Part shown: positions 10,896 to 22,370 of the stretch, piece after piece
Layout: each line of letters opens with the position of its first letter
How positions within the stretch are numbered: position 1 is the stretch's first letter
NCBI GenBank assembly: GCA_015183035.1
Contig: JACZZP010000013.1
Location: 620,001-684,000 of the forward strand
DNA: 64,000 nt
Reading direction: 5' to 3'
Origin: Meloidogyne chitwoodi
Lineage: Eukaryota; Nematoda; Chromadorea; Rhabditida; Meloidogynidae
The notes under the pieces: model-generated
The model's input: the letters and a program-made list of their open reading frames with translations, nothing else
Told to the model about the DNA's origin: nothing
Databases searched by the model: none
Translations under genes and position numbers: made by a program

Positions 10896-11479
10896 GAAAA
10901 AGGTTTAAGAAGAATTTTTTATTGGGGAAAATAGGATTTATTAGAGAGGGTATTTTTATCAAAGATTTTATAACTATAACATTTATTTTTTTAAAGTTTC
11001 CTTAATTTTATTTTTAATAAAAAAGCCAAGTTTAAAAATTAATAATTTAGAAAAATTTATGTTATATTTTCTCATCACTTGAAATAATAATATTATTTTT
11101 AATTTCTGCTTTTGTTTTTTAATAAATATTTAATTAAATAATTACAGTCTCTTGTTTAGTAACAAAATCTCTCTGCTTTATTTTTCATTAATTTTAAGAG
11201 ACCAGAATTTTTTTAAGTGAAAATAATAATTTTTTAATTTAAATAATTTAATTATTAAAAAATATTGGTCTTTTAATTTTTTTTGCTTTTTTTGATCTCA
11301 TAATATATACTTTTTATTATTATTAGAAAATATTATTATGTATTATTTTGGGAAGAATAAATTTTAATAAATGACTATTTTTATTTATTTTTTTTTAAAT
11401 ATGATATTACAATTGTAGAAAATATGAGAAGAATCTCTTTAATTGAAGGACAAAAGGTATATTAGACTGTTAAAGTAAT

Positions 11480-11871
11480 TATTCTGATTTTTAAAAATTA
11501 AATTCTGATTTTTAAAAATTAAATTCTGATTTTTAAAAATTAAATTCTGATTTTTTAAAAATAAAATTCTGATTTTTAAAAATTAAATTCTGATTTTTAA
11601 AAATTAAATTCTGATTTTTAAAAAATTCTGATTTTAAAATTTAAATTCTGATTTTTTAAAAATTAAATTCTGATTTTTAAAAAATTCTGATTTTAAAATT
11701 TAAATTCTGATTTTTTAAAAATTAAATTCTGATTTTTAAAAAATTCTGATTTTAAAATTTAAATTCTGATTTTTAAAAATAATTTTGATTTTTAAAAAAT
11801 TATGTTTTTAAGATTTAAATTCTGATTTTTAAAAATTAAATTCTGATTTTTATAAAATAAATTCTGATTTA
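11480..11871. repeat. 21-bp minisatellite
   Basis: About eighteen head-to-tail units of the type ATTCTGATTTTTAAAAATTA with length variants (shorter units ending in AAAA before the next TTCTG). Units at the left end are most uniform; those at the right end are decayed. No coding frame. Confidence 0.9.
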
Positions 11872-12452
11872 ATGCCGCCTTTTTTCTAATATTTTTTATT
11901 TAATCAAATAATATTGAAGCATTTTTAAAAATATTAATTCCATTAATATCAATTTTTTCTTTTTTATTTATTTAATGAATTATTTATTTTAACAGCATTT
12001 TTCATCTTTGTGCTCTGTTCTCTTTAAAAATGCCTTTTTATATTATTGATGAAGAATAATTATTTAAAAAAAAGTTTTTTTGTCATTTTCTTTTATTTAA
12101 ATTTCTCTAACTTTTTTTTAAAAAAATGCCAAATAAATTGTTAAATGCTTTTTACATTTTTTATTTATAATTTTTATTATTTTTTTAGTTTTTGGTCTTT
12201 AATTTAATACCTCAAACTTTATTATTTAATTAAAAAAAATATATATTTTAAAATTCACAACTATTTTTTAAATTTAATTTTAACAAATAATATATATACA
12301 CTCAATTAATTTAATTAAAGGGAATTAGGTATTAATTAATACATTTTTATTGCCAGTCATTTAATATTCGTCTTTGGCACCAAAACGTCTCTTTTCTCTA
12401 GTTTTGGCACCAAAACGTCCTATACTCATGGACAAAAACAGTTTGGGTACAC

Positions 12453-12727
12453 CTCAACTGAGTCTGGCACAACTGAGTCCCCGTTCAGATTAGGTATTTA
12501 CTAGAGATCGGCAAAATCGCATTTTCGGGATCCCGATCCGGGATTTTTTTCAACCGTGACCTGGAGGGATTTTGCTGTATTTCCCGGAAAATCCCAAAAA
12601 TTAAAAAAACCGAGATTCCGGGACAGGGATCCCGGAAAATCCCGACTGGGATCCGTCCCGTGTCGGTGTCTAGTATTTACAACGGGGACTCAGTTGTGCG
12701 GGACTCAGTTGTGTCGTACTCAGTTGA
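12453..12727. repeat. inverted repeat with ACTGAGTC units, split by an insertion
   Basis: The left arm (12453-12493) carries CAACTGAGTC and CACAACTGAGTCCCCGTT; the right arm (about 12680-12727) carries the complement, AACGGGGACTCAGTTGTG, then two more ACTCAGTTG units. The arms fit one older palindromic element interrupted by the hAT-like MITE at 12502-12672. Confidence 0.65.
12502..12672. mobile_element. hAT-like MITE with 8-bp target duplication
   Basis: A 171-bp element with ends TAGAGATCGG and, inverted, TAGACACCGA. It is flanked by a perfect 8-bp duplication GTATTTAC (12494-12501 and 12673-12680). TAGAG-type ends with 8-bp duplications suggest the hAT superfamily. The interior has GC-rich blocks such as GGGATCCCGATCC. 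Related fragments lie in EFR3 introns near 2690-2745 and 4058-4105. Confidence 0.75.
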
Positions 12728-13157
12728 TCTGCTCCCAACAGTTTTACACTCTCAACTCAGCACCAAAACGTCCTTACATTTATACAACAATACGTCTATA
12801 GGTTTCGGCACCAAAACGTCTCTATACCACAAATAGGCATCAAATTCTCCAAATAATTAAATATTTATAAATATATAAAAGAATTGCCTTTCTTTTTTAC
12901 TTTTTAAGCTTTTCCAACCGCGTGCCAAAAAGCTTTTTTAACAAACAGGCATGCTTCTTTTTTATTTTCATTGATTGCTGCTTAAGGCAATGCTTAGAGA
13001 TATAGACTAAAGCTTAAAAAGGGAATAAATAAATAAATATATTTTTATTTAAAATAATTTAAGACCTTCTCTATTTTTATTTAACCAAAACAATTTATTT
13101 TTTTAAAAATATTTTTAAATCCTAAAAAAGGAATAAATATTTTTATTTTTTTGTTTA

Positions 13158-13176
13158 CCCCCCCCCCCCCCCCCCT
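13158..13176 (+). repeat. poly-C homopolymer
   Basis: A run of 19 cytosines followed by a TA dinucleotide tract. Long C runs are rare in such AT-rich DNA and are prone to length errors in sequencing. Confidence 0.9.
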
Positions 13177-15707
13177 ATATATATATTTAATGCCCAATTT
13201 AACAAAAAATAATATTTTTATATATTTTTTTTAAATTATGCTTAAATTATTTTTTATTTTTTTTTCTTTATTTCTCTTTTTTAAGTTTATTTAAGTTTAA
13301 GCTTTCCGTTTAAATTGGTTGCTTGGGGGCGAATGCTTGAGGACAATTGCTTAAATTGTCAAATATAAAAAACACTTTTAACCTCTTTATTTTGTTAAAA
13401 TATTTTCTCTCAATAATTTTAAATATAAAATTTTTTTAAATTAGGCCACACTCAAATTTTTCGCGCCAAAACGTCCTTTCGTCTCTAAATGTTTTTTTCA
13501 GTTAAATTGGTAAATAAGTACGTCATTAGCCTTTTTTAATTATATACACATTTTAAATAAATTTTATTTTTATTTATTTTTATAAAGCAATATCCTCTAT
13601 ACATTATTTAAAAAAAATTATAAAAAATATTGTTACATTTTTATTTTTCTTTTAATTAATTTTTTCTACATCACAATAAGCTTTTTTAAGGCATTTTTAA
13701 TTTACTTAATTTTTAATTTAATTTAATTTTTCTTAAATATTTTTTTCTCTAAATTAATTTCAATATATAATCTTTGATATTTTAAACAAGCCTTCATTTT
13801 TAATTAAATCAAATTTTATGGCTGGACATTTCAGTGCGGCACTGAAATGGCTTTAAAAATTTTTTTAATTTTAAAAATTAAAAAAAATATTTTTTATTAT
13901 TAAATAAATAATTTATTAAATTCATTATAATTTTATGCATTAATTAATAATTCATTTTTAATTAAAAAATATTAGTATTTTATAAATTCTATTTAAAAAA
14001 CCACACCTTGCGCTTAGTTCTAAGAATTTTTATTTATTAATTTTTCTTTTTTTTTTTAATATATTTTTTTGCGTTAATTTTTGCTTTTTAAATTAGCTAA
14101 TAATTCTTCGGCTTTTTTAAAAATAAATATAAGCCCCGCCCCTTTTAAATAATTTTCTCACATACAAAAAGAATTACTTGAGAGGTTATAATAAATTTAA
14201 AAAAATAATTAAAAAATTAATAAATATTTTTATAAAATATTTTTTATATATAAGTATTCCTAAATGTGTTATTTACCTTTTCTAAAAATTTTAGAATTTT
14301 TGATTTTTTTTAAAAAAAGTTGAAGGCATAAAAGTTGGCACATTTTTCTAGAAAATTTGGCATTTTCTAATATAACTTTTATTTAATAAATATTTTTTTT
14401 AATTAATTTATTTTATAAAGGAGATGTTTATTTAAATTTTAAAATTATTTTTTTATTTTTAATATTAAAATTCTCTTTATTTGATTATTTATAACTAACA
14501 GAACATTTTGGCGTTGAAACGTCTCTTACCCTTTCCCTTTATTTTTACTATTTATTTAATTAAACTTTTTAAAATTTAAAAAGTATTTTAACATTAAAGA
14601 AATTATTTTTTTATTTATTAAATTTTTAAATTAATTATTAGGCTTTAAATAAATTATAAACTTAATTTCCCTCCCTTACATTTTTTTTCTTAAAATTTTT
14701 TTTTTCTTTTTTATAAATTTTTTTATATAAATAAATTTAATTTTTTATTCAATCCTTTCTTGATAAAAAAATTTTTTTTTAGCATATAATATTTTTATTG
14801 ATATTTTTTACATTTTTATTTTTTCGTTGCCAAGGAGGCGACTGCGCGCTTCTCTTTTATTTTATTTTTAAATTCTTTGGCCATCTAAAATGCAATTTGC
14901 TTTAGATATTGACACAATATAAAATTATATTGGCATTTAACACTTTTTCAGTTATTTTATATAAATTTAATCATTTTATTTAATTTAAAAGACAAGCATA
15001 GTTGTTGGTGGACGTTTCACTGCGTGGCTTATAACTAGGCTGAAAGATCACCTAGAAACATGAAATTTTGTATAAATATTTTCAATAGTGTTATCTAACT
15101 GTCCTAAAAATTTGAGATTTTTTGATTAAATATTTCTCGAGTTATTGGCGAAAAATTGAAGAAGAATGTGCCTAATTCTACCTCGCCCAAACACATCAAT
15201 ATTAAAATAAATAATAATTATTTTTAATTTTTTTTATTATTTTTTATTTTAATATTTTTTTTCTTTTTATGATCTTTAGAATATTTTTAAAAAAGGGGAA
15301 ACTTTATAAATTAACTTAATTTTTCCTTTTTTGGAAAAAAAGGATTTATACATTCTCTCCTCATTATTTCCTTTTTTCTATTTTTATTTAATTTTAAATT
15401 TAAAATGATGACAAAAAAAAAAAGAATTATAAAAGGTCAAAAAATTTTTTTTTAAATTAATAAAAAAATTGTAAAAAAAATTTAAATTCGGGGAAATACG
15501 TATTTTATTTAAATTAATTATTTTGTTCTGTTATTTGTCTCTCTCATATTTTAATCTCTCAAAATTACTTCCTTTTTAATTTATTTTTTAAAAAAACCAA
15601 CATTTCTGCTTTAATTTTTTTAATTATTTGATTAATATTTAAAATTTTAAAAATAATAATAATTTATTTATTTTAAAGATTTATTTTAAAAAATCCCCTT
15701 ATATATT

Positions 15708-18586
15708 ATGGAAGGGGAACCCTTATTTTTTCGTAATGATCGAGGCCCTGCATCTTCAGTACGTTCTCCTCCTATTGGTCAAAGTGGAAGAAATGCTATA
15801 TCTTTTGGTAAAATAAATTTATAAATTTTTTGATTTATTTTTTTTCAAATTATTTCAAAAAAGGTTCCCAAATGTTAGCAGTTGGTGCAGGTTTTTGTGT
15901 TTTTATTGTACTTTTGGCATTTTTTGCTGCTATTCAACATCGAAAACGTAGACGTGCTTCTTCTTCAGTTATTAGTACATCACGTTCTCCTTTAATTCAT
16001 AAATTTTCTTCATCTTCTGCCTATGGGCAACGACACCATTCTTCTGCTAGTCAAGCGATACCTCCACCTTTACCTCCGCCACAGTATTTGCGTTGCTCTA
16101 ACCAGGCAAGTTCTGATATTTATTAACTTGAAAATACAAAAATACATAAAACAACAACACAAAATTAAAAAACAAAAATACAAAAACACAAATTCAAAAA
16201 TACAAAAACACAAAATTTAAAAATACGAAAACACAAATTTAAAAATACAAAAAACACAAATTTAAAAATATAAAAATACAAACTTTAAAAATACATAAAC
16301 ACAAAAAACAAAAGAACACAAACACACATAAAAATACAATTTTTTCAGAATTTACGTAAATGTTCCAGTCCTGGCGGTTCTGATTATTCATTATCCTCTT
16401 CATCATCCACCTATTCATCTGCACATTCCCTTTCACCAATGTCACCGTATGGGCATAATCATCCCCATCAACAACATCAACAACAATATTTAATTGGAGG
16501 AACAAATGCGCAAGGTATTAAAATATATTTTTTTGTGTTTTTCACCTTCCGGAAATGTTTTTTATGTCATTCATGACGTTATATGTGTATTTTGTTTTTT
16601 ATTCAACTAATGTATTTCAGAAATATTATGTATTTTTCTTTTTATATGTTTTCTATTTGTTCTGATTTTCCGGAAACATTTGTATTTCATTTTTTATTTA
16701 ATAGTATTATATTATTGGTGTGTTATGGGACATTGGGTCCGACCGTTTCCCGTGAGGGACCCGGTCGGACGTGTCCTAACCACTTTGAGAAAAAGTCCTT
16801 TTTCTTTAAAACGTTTATTTATTTAACAACAAATTATATTATATAAAAAGGGAGTTTTTTTCTTTAAGCAAAAGTGATTATATAAAAGAGGTTAGAATTA
16901 AGAATTGGCCAATTCTTTTTGTTATTTTTTATTAAAAATGGGTGTGAATTAAAATGATAGGAGGGCTAGCTAACAGTTGTTTAAAAATATCTTTTTTATT
17001 TTATATAACAAATAGGAAACAATATTCTGATTCTTCCGGAAAAACATTTATTTTTGTTTATTCTGATTTTTGTATTTTCTGTTTATCTTTTTATTTAGTT
17101 TCTGAAATAGGTTAAATTTAATTCTGGGAAAGTGTTTTTTATTTAATACTTTCCGGAACTTTTTGTATAATTTTAATGTTCTGGTTATATTTTGTTCTAA
17201 ATATTCTTTGTATTTTATCTTCTGATTTTTGTATTTTTATAGGCAGTCCTTTCACCGGAATTAATTTTATTCCTTATGGAAATAATAATGGTGGTCGTAT
17301 TTCTGCCCCTCCCCCTCCAACAACAAAAACAACAATTTCTTTTAATGGAACAGAAAAGCGTCGAAGTTTTCCAGGGCAGCAGCAAATTGGTTCTGTTATA
17401 AATAATAATGTTGCAAATATTCCTCCAGAATTAATTGTTGATAAAGAGCGTGGAAGAGGTTCTGTATCTTTACAATTAGCTTATGATGCTAATAATTTGG
17501 CTTTACAGGTTTTTTTAAATTTTTTAAATACTAAAATATTTAAAAAAATAATTTACAGATCACAGTTCTTGCCTGTAATGGCCTCCCTAAATTTTCTGAC
17601 TCAACCCCACTCAATCCTTATATAAAACTTCGTCTTCTCCCAGAAGGCCAACATCGTGTTAAAACTCGAATTCTTCGCGACACAACAGAACCAATATTTG
17701 ATGAAGCTTTTACAATGTATGGATTGGGGGCAGAAAATATTAAAAATTGTCAGCTACATTTGGCTGTGTTAGCTTTTGATAGATATAATGGAGATACTGT
17801 TTTGGGAGAGGTAAAAAACATTAAATAAATATTTTAAAAATAAAACTTCCGTTATAAGGACACCCCAAGGGATATCTCCAAAGGTATCCTTATAACAAGA
17901 GTCTTATTTTTTAAAAATTAAAAAAAATCATTTAAAGGCAATATATTCTCTTTCTTCTGCTGATTTGTCATTAAGAGGAGAGCCATGTAATATATCTCTA
18001 AAATGGGAAGAACGTCAACCATTTAAAATAAATTTAAAAGAAGAAAAAGATTATAGTCGTGGTAAAGCATTAGTATCAATTAAATATGAACCAAAAACAC
18101 GTCATATACAATTTGCATTAAACCAAATGGCTGATTTACCAAAAGATATGACTTTGGGGCTTCCTGGTAAAAATATTAAATTAAAAAAAAATATTATTTT
18201 TAAAAAAGATCCTTATGCAAAAATATATGCATTAATTAATGGAACTAAAAGAATAGCAAAACATAAAACTAATATTTATAAACGAACTCAAACACCTATA
18301 TTTAACGAAAATGATTGGTTAAATTTTATTTTACCTGAAAGTGTTGGATTAGGAAATGATGGAATACCTAAAACACTTTCTTTTCAAATTGTTTTATTTA
18401 ATCATGATGGTAAAGAATATTTAATTTTAAAATAATTTTTAAATTTAAGGAGTAAAACGAAACGAACCTATTGGACAGTTTACAGTGGATGCAGAATCAC
18501 CTCAATTTATAAATGCATTTAAATGGGATTGTAAAGAAAATAAAATTGAAAATATTGCAGAATGGCATAATATTCAAGCATTCTAA
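15708..18586 (+). CDS. synaptotagmin-like tandem C2 membrane protein
   Basis: Exons 15708-15807, 15864-16105, 16349-16514, 17243-17508, 17559-17810, 17938-18166, 18209-18409 and 18450-18586 give 530 aa. A short N-terminus is followed by one membrane segment (AVGAGFCVFIVLLAFFAA), a basic stop KRRRA and a long Ser/Pro/Gln linker. C2A (about residues 235-355) has LLPEGQHRVKTRIL and EPIFDEAFTMYGL, closest in my recall to synaptotagmins 4/11. C2B ends with the WHxL-type motif WHNI that synaptotagmins carry. Synaptotagmins act in vesicle exocytosis. In C2A both loop-1 aspartates appear replaced (FSDSTPLNPY), and C2B loop 3 reads FNHDGVKRNE, so calcium binding is doubtful. The intron after 16105 has a GC donor (CAG|GCAAGT); using the next GT gives a stop. 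Confidence 0.9.
16127..16335 (+). repeat. A/C-rich simple repeat in synaptotagmin intron 2
   Basis: Low-complexity array of units such as AAAATACAAAAACACAAATTT filling most of the intron 16106-16348. No coding content. Confidence 0.8.
16724..16780. repeat. GC-rich palindrome in synaptotagmin intron 3
   Basis: GGGTCCGACCG and its partner CGGTCGGAC flank the shorter pair TTTCCCGTGAGGGACC, forming a stable potential hairpin in the 728-bp intron 16515-17242. It may be the remnant of a repeat end. Confidence 0.55.
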
Positions 18587-19113
18587 AAATAAAAAAAAGA
18601 ATTTGATTAAAAATTAAAATTTCATTTGAAAAAATAATAAATAGAAGATGAGAAAAAAATATATTTTTTAATTCAAAATATTCATTTAATTCTACCTATT
18701 AAATTTCATACTGCAAGAACTGTATAAATATTAAATTTTTAAGGTTAATTCTCTTTTAACTTGACATTGTAAATTTCGATATTCACATTTGAAAAATTTA
18801 AATTTATGTTATAATGAAACATAAAATATAACGGGCGTTCAAACAGCGTCGCTCAAATGGATTGATCCCTTTTTAAAAAAAAACATTAAAAAAATTAGTC
18901 ATTATTTCAAAATGTCAACTTTAAGAAAATATTTCAATTAACCAAATATATTAAGAAACAGTTCTTTCGCTTATCAATTTTGATAAAATAATTTTTGTCT
19001 ATTTATTAATTTACTTAAAATTCTTAATTTATTTTTTATTAAAAAAAAATTTAAAAAATATAAATGTATGTTTTTTATTAATTAAAATAATATTTTTTAT
19101 TTTTTTAAAAAAG
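18587..19113. other. intergenic, nothing recognised
   Basis: AT-rich 527 bp between two plus-strand genes. It should contain the first exon of the following gene, but no ATG here splices in phase to it. Confidence 0.4.
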
Positions 19114-19737
19114 GGATCAAATTGTTTTGGTTGGAATTAATGCTTATTTTACTGTAAAATTATTTATTAATTGGACTATTAATTTAAGTAAGAGTAAAAC
19201 AATTTATTTTTTATTTATTTAATTTTAGTTAAAAAATTTGTTTTACGTTTTACTCAATTTTTATTTTTTAAATTACTTCAATATACAATATTTGCACCAA
19301 TTTTGGTTCCCTATTATACTGCAAAGAGGTATTGGCACAGTGCTAAATTTGTAAATTTATTTATTTTTTTTAATTTTTAAATTTATATTTAAAAAAAGAT
19401 TTGGCGTACTTCAATAAGTTTTTGGGGATTTATTTGTTGGAGTTGGTATTGGTGGACTGGACAAAAACAGCCAACACCAACTATTAATAATAATGACACA
19501 CAAATTAATAATTCTTTTAATCAAAATAATTCTTTCATTAATCTAATAAAAGAACAAATAATTATTGTTTCTACTAAAATGACTAAAAGGTATATTTTTT
19601 AATTTAATTAATTAATTAATTTAAAAAGTTGGTATTACTCAATTTGGATGATTTTTTATTTTTTTCTAATTTATTGGCTTTTATGTATAGTTTGTTGGAT
19701 TGTTTATCGTTTTTATTGGCCAAAATATTTTGATTAA
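19114..19737 (+). CDS. unidentified multipass membrane protein, 5' end unresolved
   Basis: Four exons agree in phase: 19114-19187, 19229-19350, 19399-19589 and 19629-19737 (stop), about 165 codons. The protein is rich in aromatic residues. It has hydrophobic stretches around DQIVLVGINAYFTVKLFINW, FFKLLQYTIFAPILVPYYT, SISFWGFICWSWYWW and IFYFFLIYWLLCIVCWIVY, separated by a basic Y-T-A-K-R-Y-W segment and an Asn-rich loop. It ends RFYWPKYFD. I do not recognise the family. The first listed exon needs two upstream bases to be in frame and has no ATG; no upstream ATG fits, so either a distant first exon is missed or the gene is 5'-damaged. Confidence 0.55.
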
Positions 19738-19891
19738 ATTTTTATAATTTTTTAAAATTTTTTAATTGAGAATTTTATTTTTAAATTTCAAAAAAACAAC
19801 AAAAATAAATAAATCAAATAAATATTTAGACATTAAAAAAAATCAAAAATAATTTAAAAAAATATTCATTAATATCAAACAAACATTTAAA

Positions 19892-22370
19892 TTAACTTTG
19901 TAACTCAAAAATCGCTGTGCTTCCAAAAAGATTTGCATTTTTTGAAACAATTTTTGCTGCCAATTCGGCCTCAGAAGCATCCAAAAATTTGAACATTGCT
20001 GTCGTCTTTATTTTTTTTTTAATATTAAAATTTAATAATTAATTTTAAAAATAAAAACCTCATCTAATTGTTTATAGTCTATTATATCTCCAAAATTTTG
20101 TAAATCCTCCAAAATTTTTTCAATACTGAAACCAAGTTTAATCTTTAAAAAAATAAATAAAAATTTTATTTAATTTATTTTTATAAAAAAACCTTTCGTA
20201 TAAGCATAATATTAAGACCATCATCATCTTCTGAAGCAAGCGAAGGTGGTTTTTCTCGATAATTATTATTAAGAGAAGTAGCAAGTTTTTGTTGTTTAAA
20301 TGTTGAATTATTTGTTGTTGTTTCTTCTTTTTTTGTTGTAATATTAATTTCTTCACAATTTTCCTCATTTTCAGTTTTATTATTATTATTTTTTGTTTCT
20401 GAAAAAAAATATAAAAGAAAAATAATAATTTTTTTATATTGACATCAAAAATGTTAAATTAAAAAAGTTTAATATTTATTCTTAAATTGAATATAATTAT
20501 TAAAAAAAAACCTTTTACCGAAGAAGAAGAAAATAACTTGAAATTATTATTTAAATTTTCTTGAATATTTTGTTTGAGATTTTCTGGTTGTTTTTGTTTA
20601 TTTTTTAGACGAGGAGCTGCTTTACAATTTTCCCATTCTGCCGCAAATGGTTTAGAAATTGTACTTCTTCCATTACCAAATACACGTCGAGAACCAAATC
20701 CTCCATTGTTATTATCAAATTGACGTTCATTACTCTAAAAATAAAATTTTTTAGTTTAAAAAATTAATAATAAAATTTAAAAATTCTGTCACAAATATTT
20801 TTAATTCGATTTTCTATTACTCTATAAAAATGGAACCTTTTTAGCAATAATAGCAAAACTTGGAGGAATTCCACCGCAAGAAATTAAATCAACTCCTGAC
20901 CACTCCTTGATATAATCAAAAAACTTTTTTCTACCCATCTGAAAATTGTTTTTTTAATTGAATATTTAAATAATAAACAGGTACTTATGCCCTTATTCCA
21001 CCCCCCTCCTTCTTCAATGCCGCGCCCTTTTTTTACTGCGCCGAAAAAATATTCTAGACTGCTTGATTGAAATTGCCTTAGGAACTCCACCAAAAAATAA
21101 ACTTTAATATAACAAAAAATGATAATTTGCTTCCCTGATCACCACTATTAAACCAAGTTTTAGTTCGAATTCCTTTTTGTGATTTGCAACGTTTGTTCTT
21201 ACAACGCCAAACGTAAGATCCTTTCGCAGTTGAAATTCGCATTCCTGTCACACATTTCTCACAATTACGTTCTTGATGCAAAATCCCACGTCGTTGAAAG
21301 AATCTAATGCTTCCTAATTCATGATCACCGTTTCCAAGTTCATTAATATTACGAATTAATTGATCATAGTTCATTTTAATGTTTTTATTTTTTAAAATGA
21401 TGGCACAAATAGTAACGCTATCATTTTAAATTTAACATGCCTTTACACATCAAAGTTTTCCTAAGGCAATTTCAATCAAGCAGTCTAGAATATTTTTTCG
21501 GCGCAGTAAAAAAAGGGCGCGGCATTGAAGAAGGAGGGGGGTGGAATAAGGGCATAAGTACCAATAAACAAATTTAAAATAATAAAAAAACAAAAAAAAC
21601 CTTCTGAAGACACAAAAATTCTACTGGAGGATTAAAATTATTCAAAACTTCTTTACGTTCAAGAGCATCAACAAAAGAATCCAATTCTTTTTTATCAACA
21701 AACTCCAAAATAATTTGTCCGATTTTTTTATTTTTCCAGGCCTCAAATGTTTCAATAAAACGAACCTATAAATTTTTATATTTTTTAGACAATTTAATTT
21801 AAAAAAATATACAAAGCCATAACGTCGAAATACATCTCTAAAATTAAAAAAAAACAAATTAAAAATAATAAAAATGATTAAAAAAGAAAAAATTAAGAAA
21901 ATTGTTTAACATTTCTTTCAGTTTGCCCAAACTAATGTTTGAGAAATTCAACGAAAGAAAATTCGGTGTTTTGGCACCAAAAGTCAACAAATTTTTATCC
22001 GCAAGTAATAAATATTTATTTTTTAATATTTATGTATGAGCGTATTTTCCACAACGAACCGGCAAATAATTGACAGGAGAAAAGATGCGAAAAGAAGATT
22101 TGTCGATTCGCAATGATTGTTGATTTTATGTCTCCAATAATTAATAAATATATTTCTTGCGGACAAAAACTTGCGGACTTTTGTTCACAAAAACCCCAGA
22201 GATTCAATTAACTGACAAGATTTTTGAAAATAATTTGAAGGAATAAAAAAAACTAACCTTCTAATATTAGTCATTGGCAAATGATTAGGAAAATTCCATA
22301 AATATATTAATAAATCAGAATTAATATCAAGTACTGGACGTTTAACACCATTTGGAAGAAAACAAGACAT
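19892..22370 (-). CDS. RRM-like putative RNA-binding protein
   Basis: Eight exons in phase: 22370-22258, 21837-21813, 21765-21601, 20938-20837, 20734-20512, 20398-20193, 20142-20059, 20005-19892 (343 aa). The N-terminal part looks like an RRM: LLIYLWNFPNHLPMTNIRR, VFRRYGFV, then IGQIILEFVDKKELDSFVDA as the RNP-like strand and helix. The middle is Asn/Lys/Glu-rich. The C-terminus resembles a second RRM (LNIMLIRK, LQNFGDIIDYKQLDE, AMFKFLDASEAELAAKIV). The specific orthologue is not recognised. The 662-bp intron 3 (20939-21600) carries a complete Merlin-type insertion (20980-21562). Intron 1 (21838-22257) is unusually long for this locus and holds nothing recognised. Confidence 0.75.
20980..21562 (-). 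mobile_element. Merlin-type DNA transposon derivative, copy 2
   Basis: A 583-bp element with ~103-bp inverted repeats starting GGTACTTATGCCC, nearly identical to copy 1 (10292-10895). It is flanked by an exact 8-bp duplication AATAAACA (20972-20979 and 21563-21570). It is inserted inside an intron of the RRM-like gene, so it can be spliced out. The inner ORF keeps a fuller zinc ribbon than copy 1. Confidence 0.88.
21078..21374 (-). pseudogene. Merlin/ISXO2-like transposase N-terminal domain
   Basis: 98-aa frame with the complete ISXO2-type zinc ribbon: RNCEKCVTGMRIS, VWRCKNKRCKSQKG, then TWFNSGDQGSKLSFFVILK, which corresponds to the conserved W-F-x-S-K-L-S segment before the catalytic core. 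It stops at about the position where the DDE domain should begin, so the element lost its catalytic part. The remainder of the element is the opposite TIR. Confidence 0.8.

Larger units (their letters stand above)
12378..13475 (+). repeat. dispersed CACCAAAACGTC motif cluster
   Basis: The 12-mer CACCAAAACGTC occurs on the plus strand at 12378, 12408, 12761 and 12809, usually preceded by TTGG, CAG or TCGG and followed by C or TC. A variant GCCAAAACGTCC lies at about 13465. Copies are irregularly spaced and outside any gene. Function unknown; it may be the core of a decayed repeat. Confidence 0.6.
10126..15707. other. gene-poor, repeat-rich interval
   Basis: 5.6 kb between PIP5K and the synaptotagmin-like gene. 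It holds a Merlin-type element (10292-10895), a minisatellite (11480-11871), a hAT-like MITE nested in another inverted repeat (12453-12727), dispersed CACCAAAACGTC motifs (12378-13475) and a poly-C tract (13158-13176). The remainder, notably 10900-11470 and 13180-15700, is AT-rich with no supported gene. Confidence 0.6.

Noticed and set aside
16583..16846. 87-codon frame in synaptotagmin intron 3
   Set aside because: Phe-rich AT composition, crosses the GC-rich palindrome and is skipped by a phase-consistent splice from 16514 to 17243.
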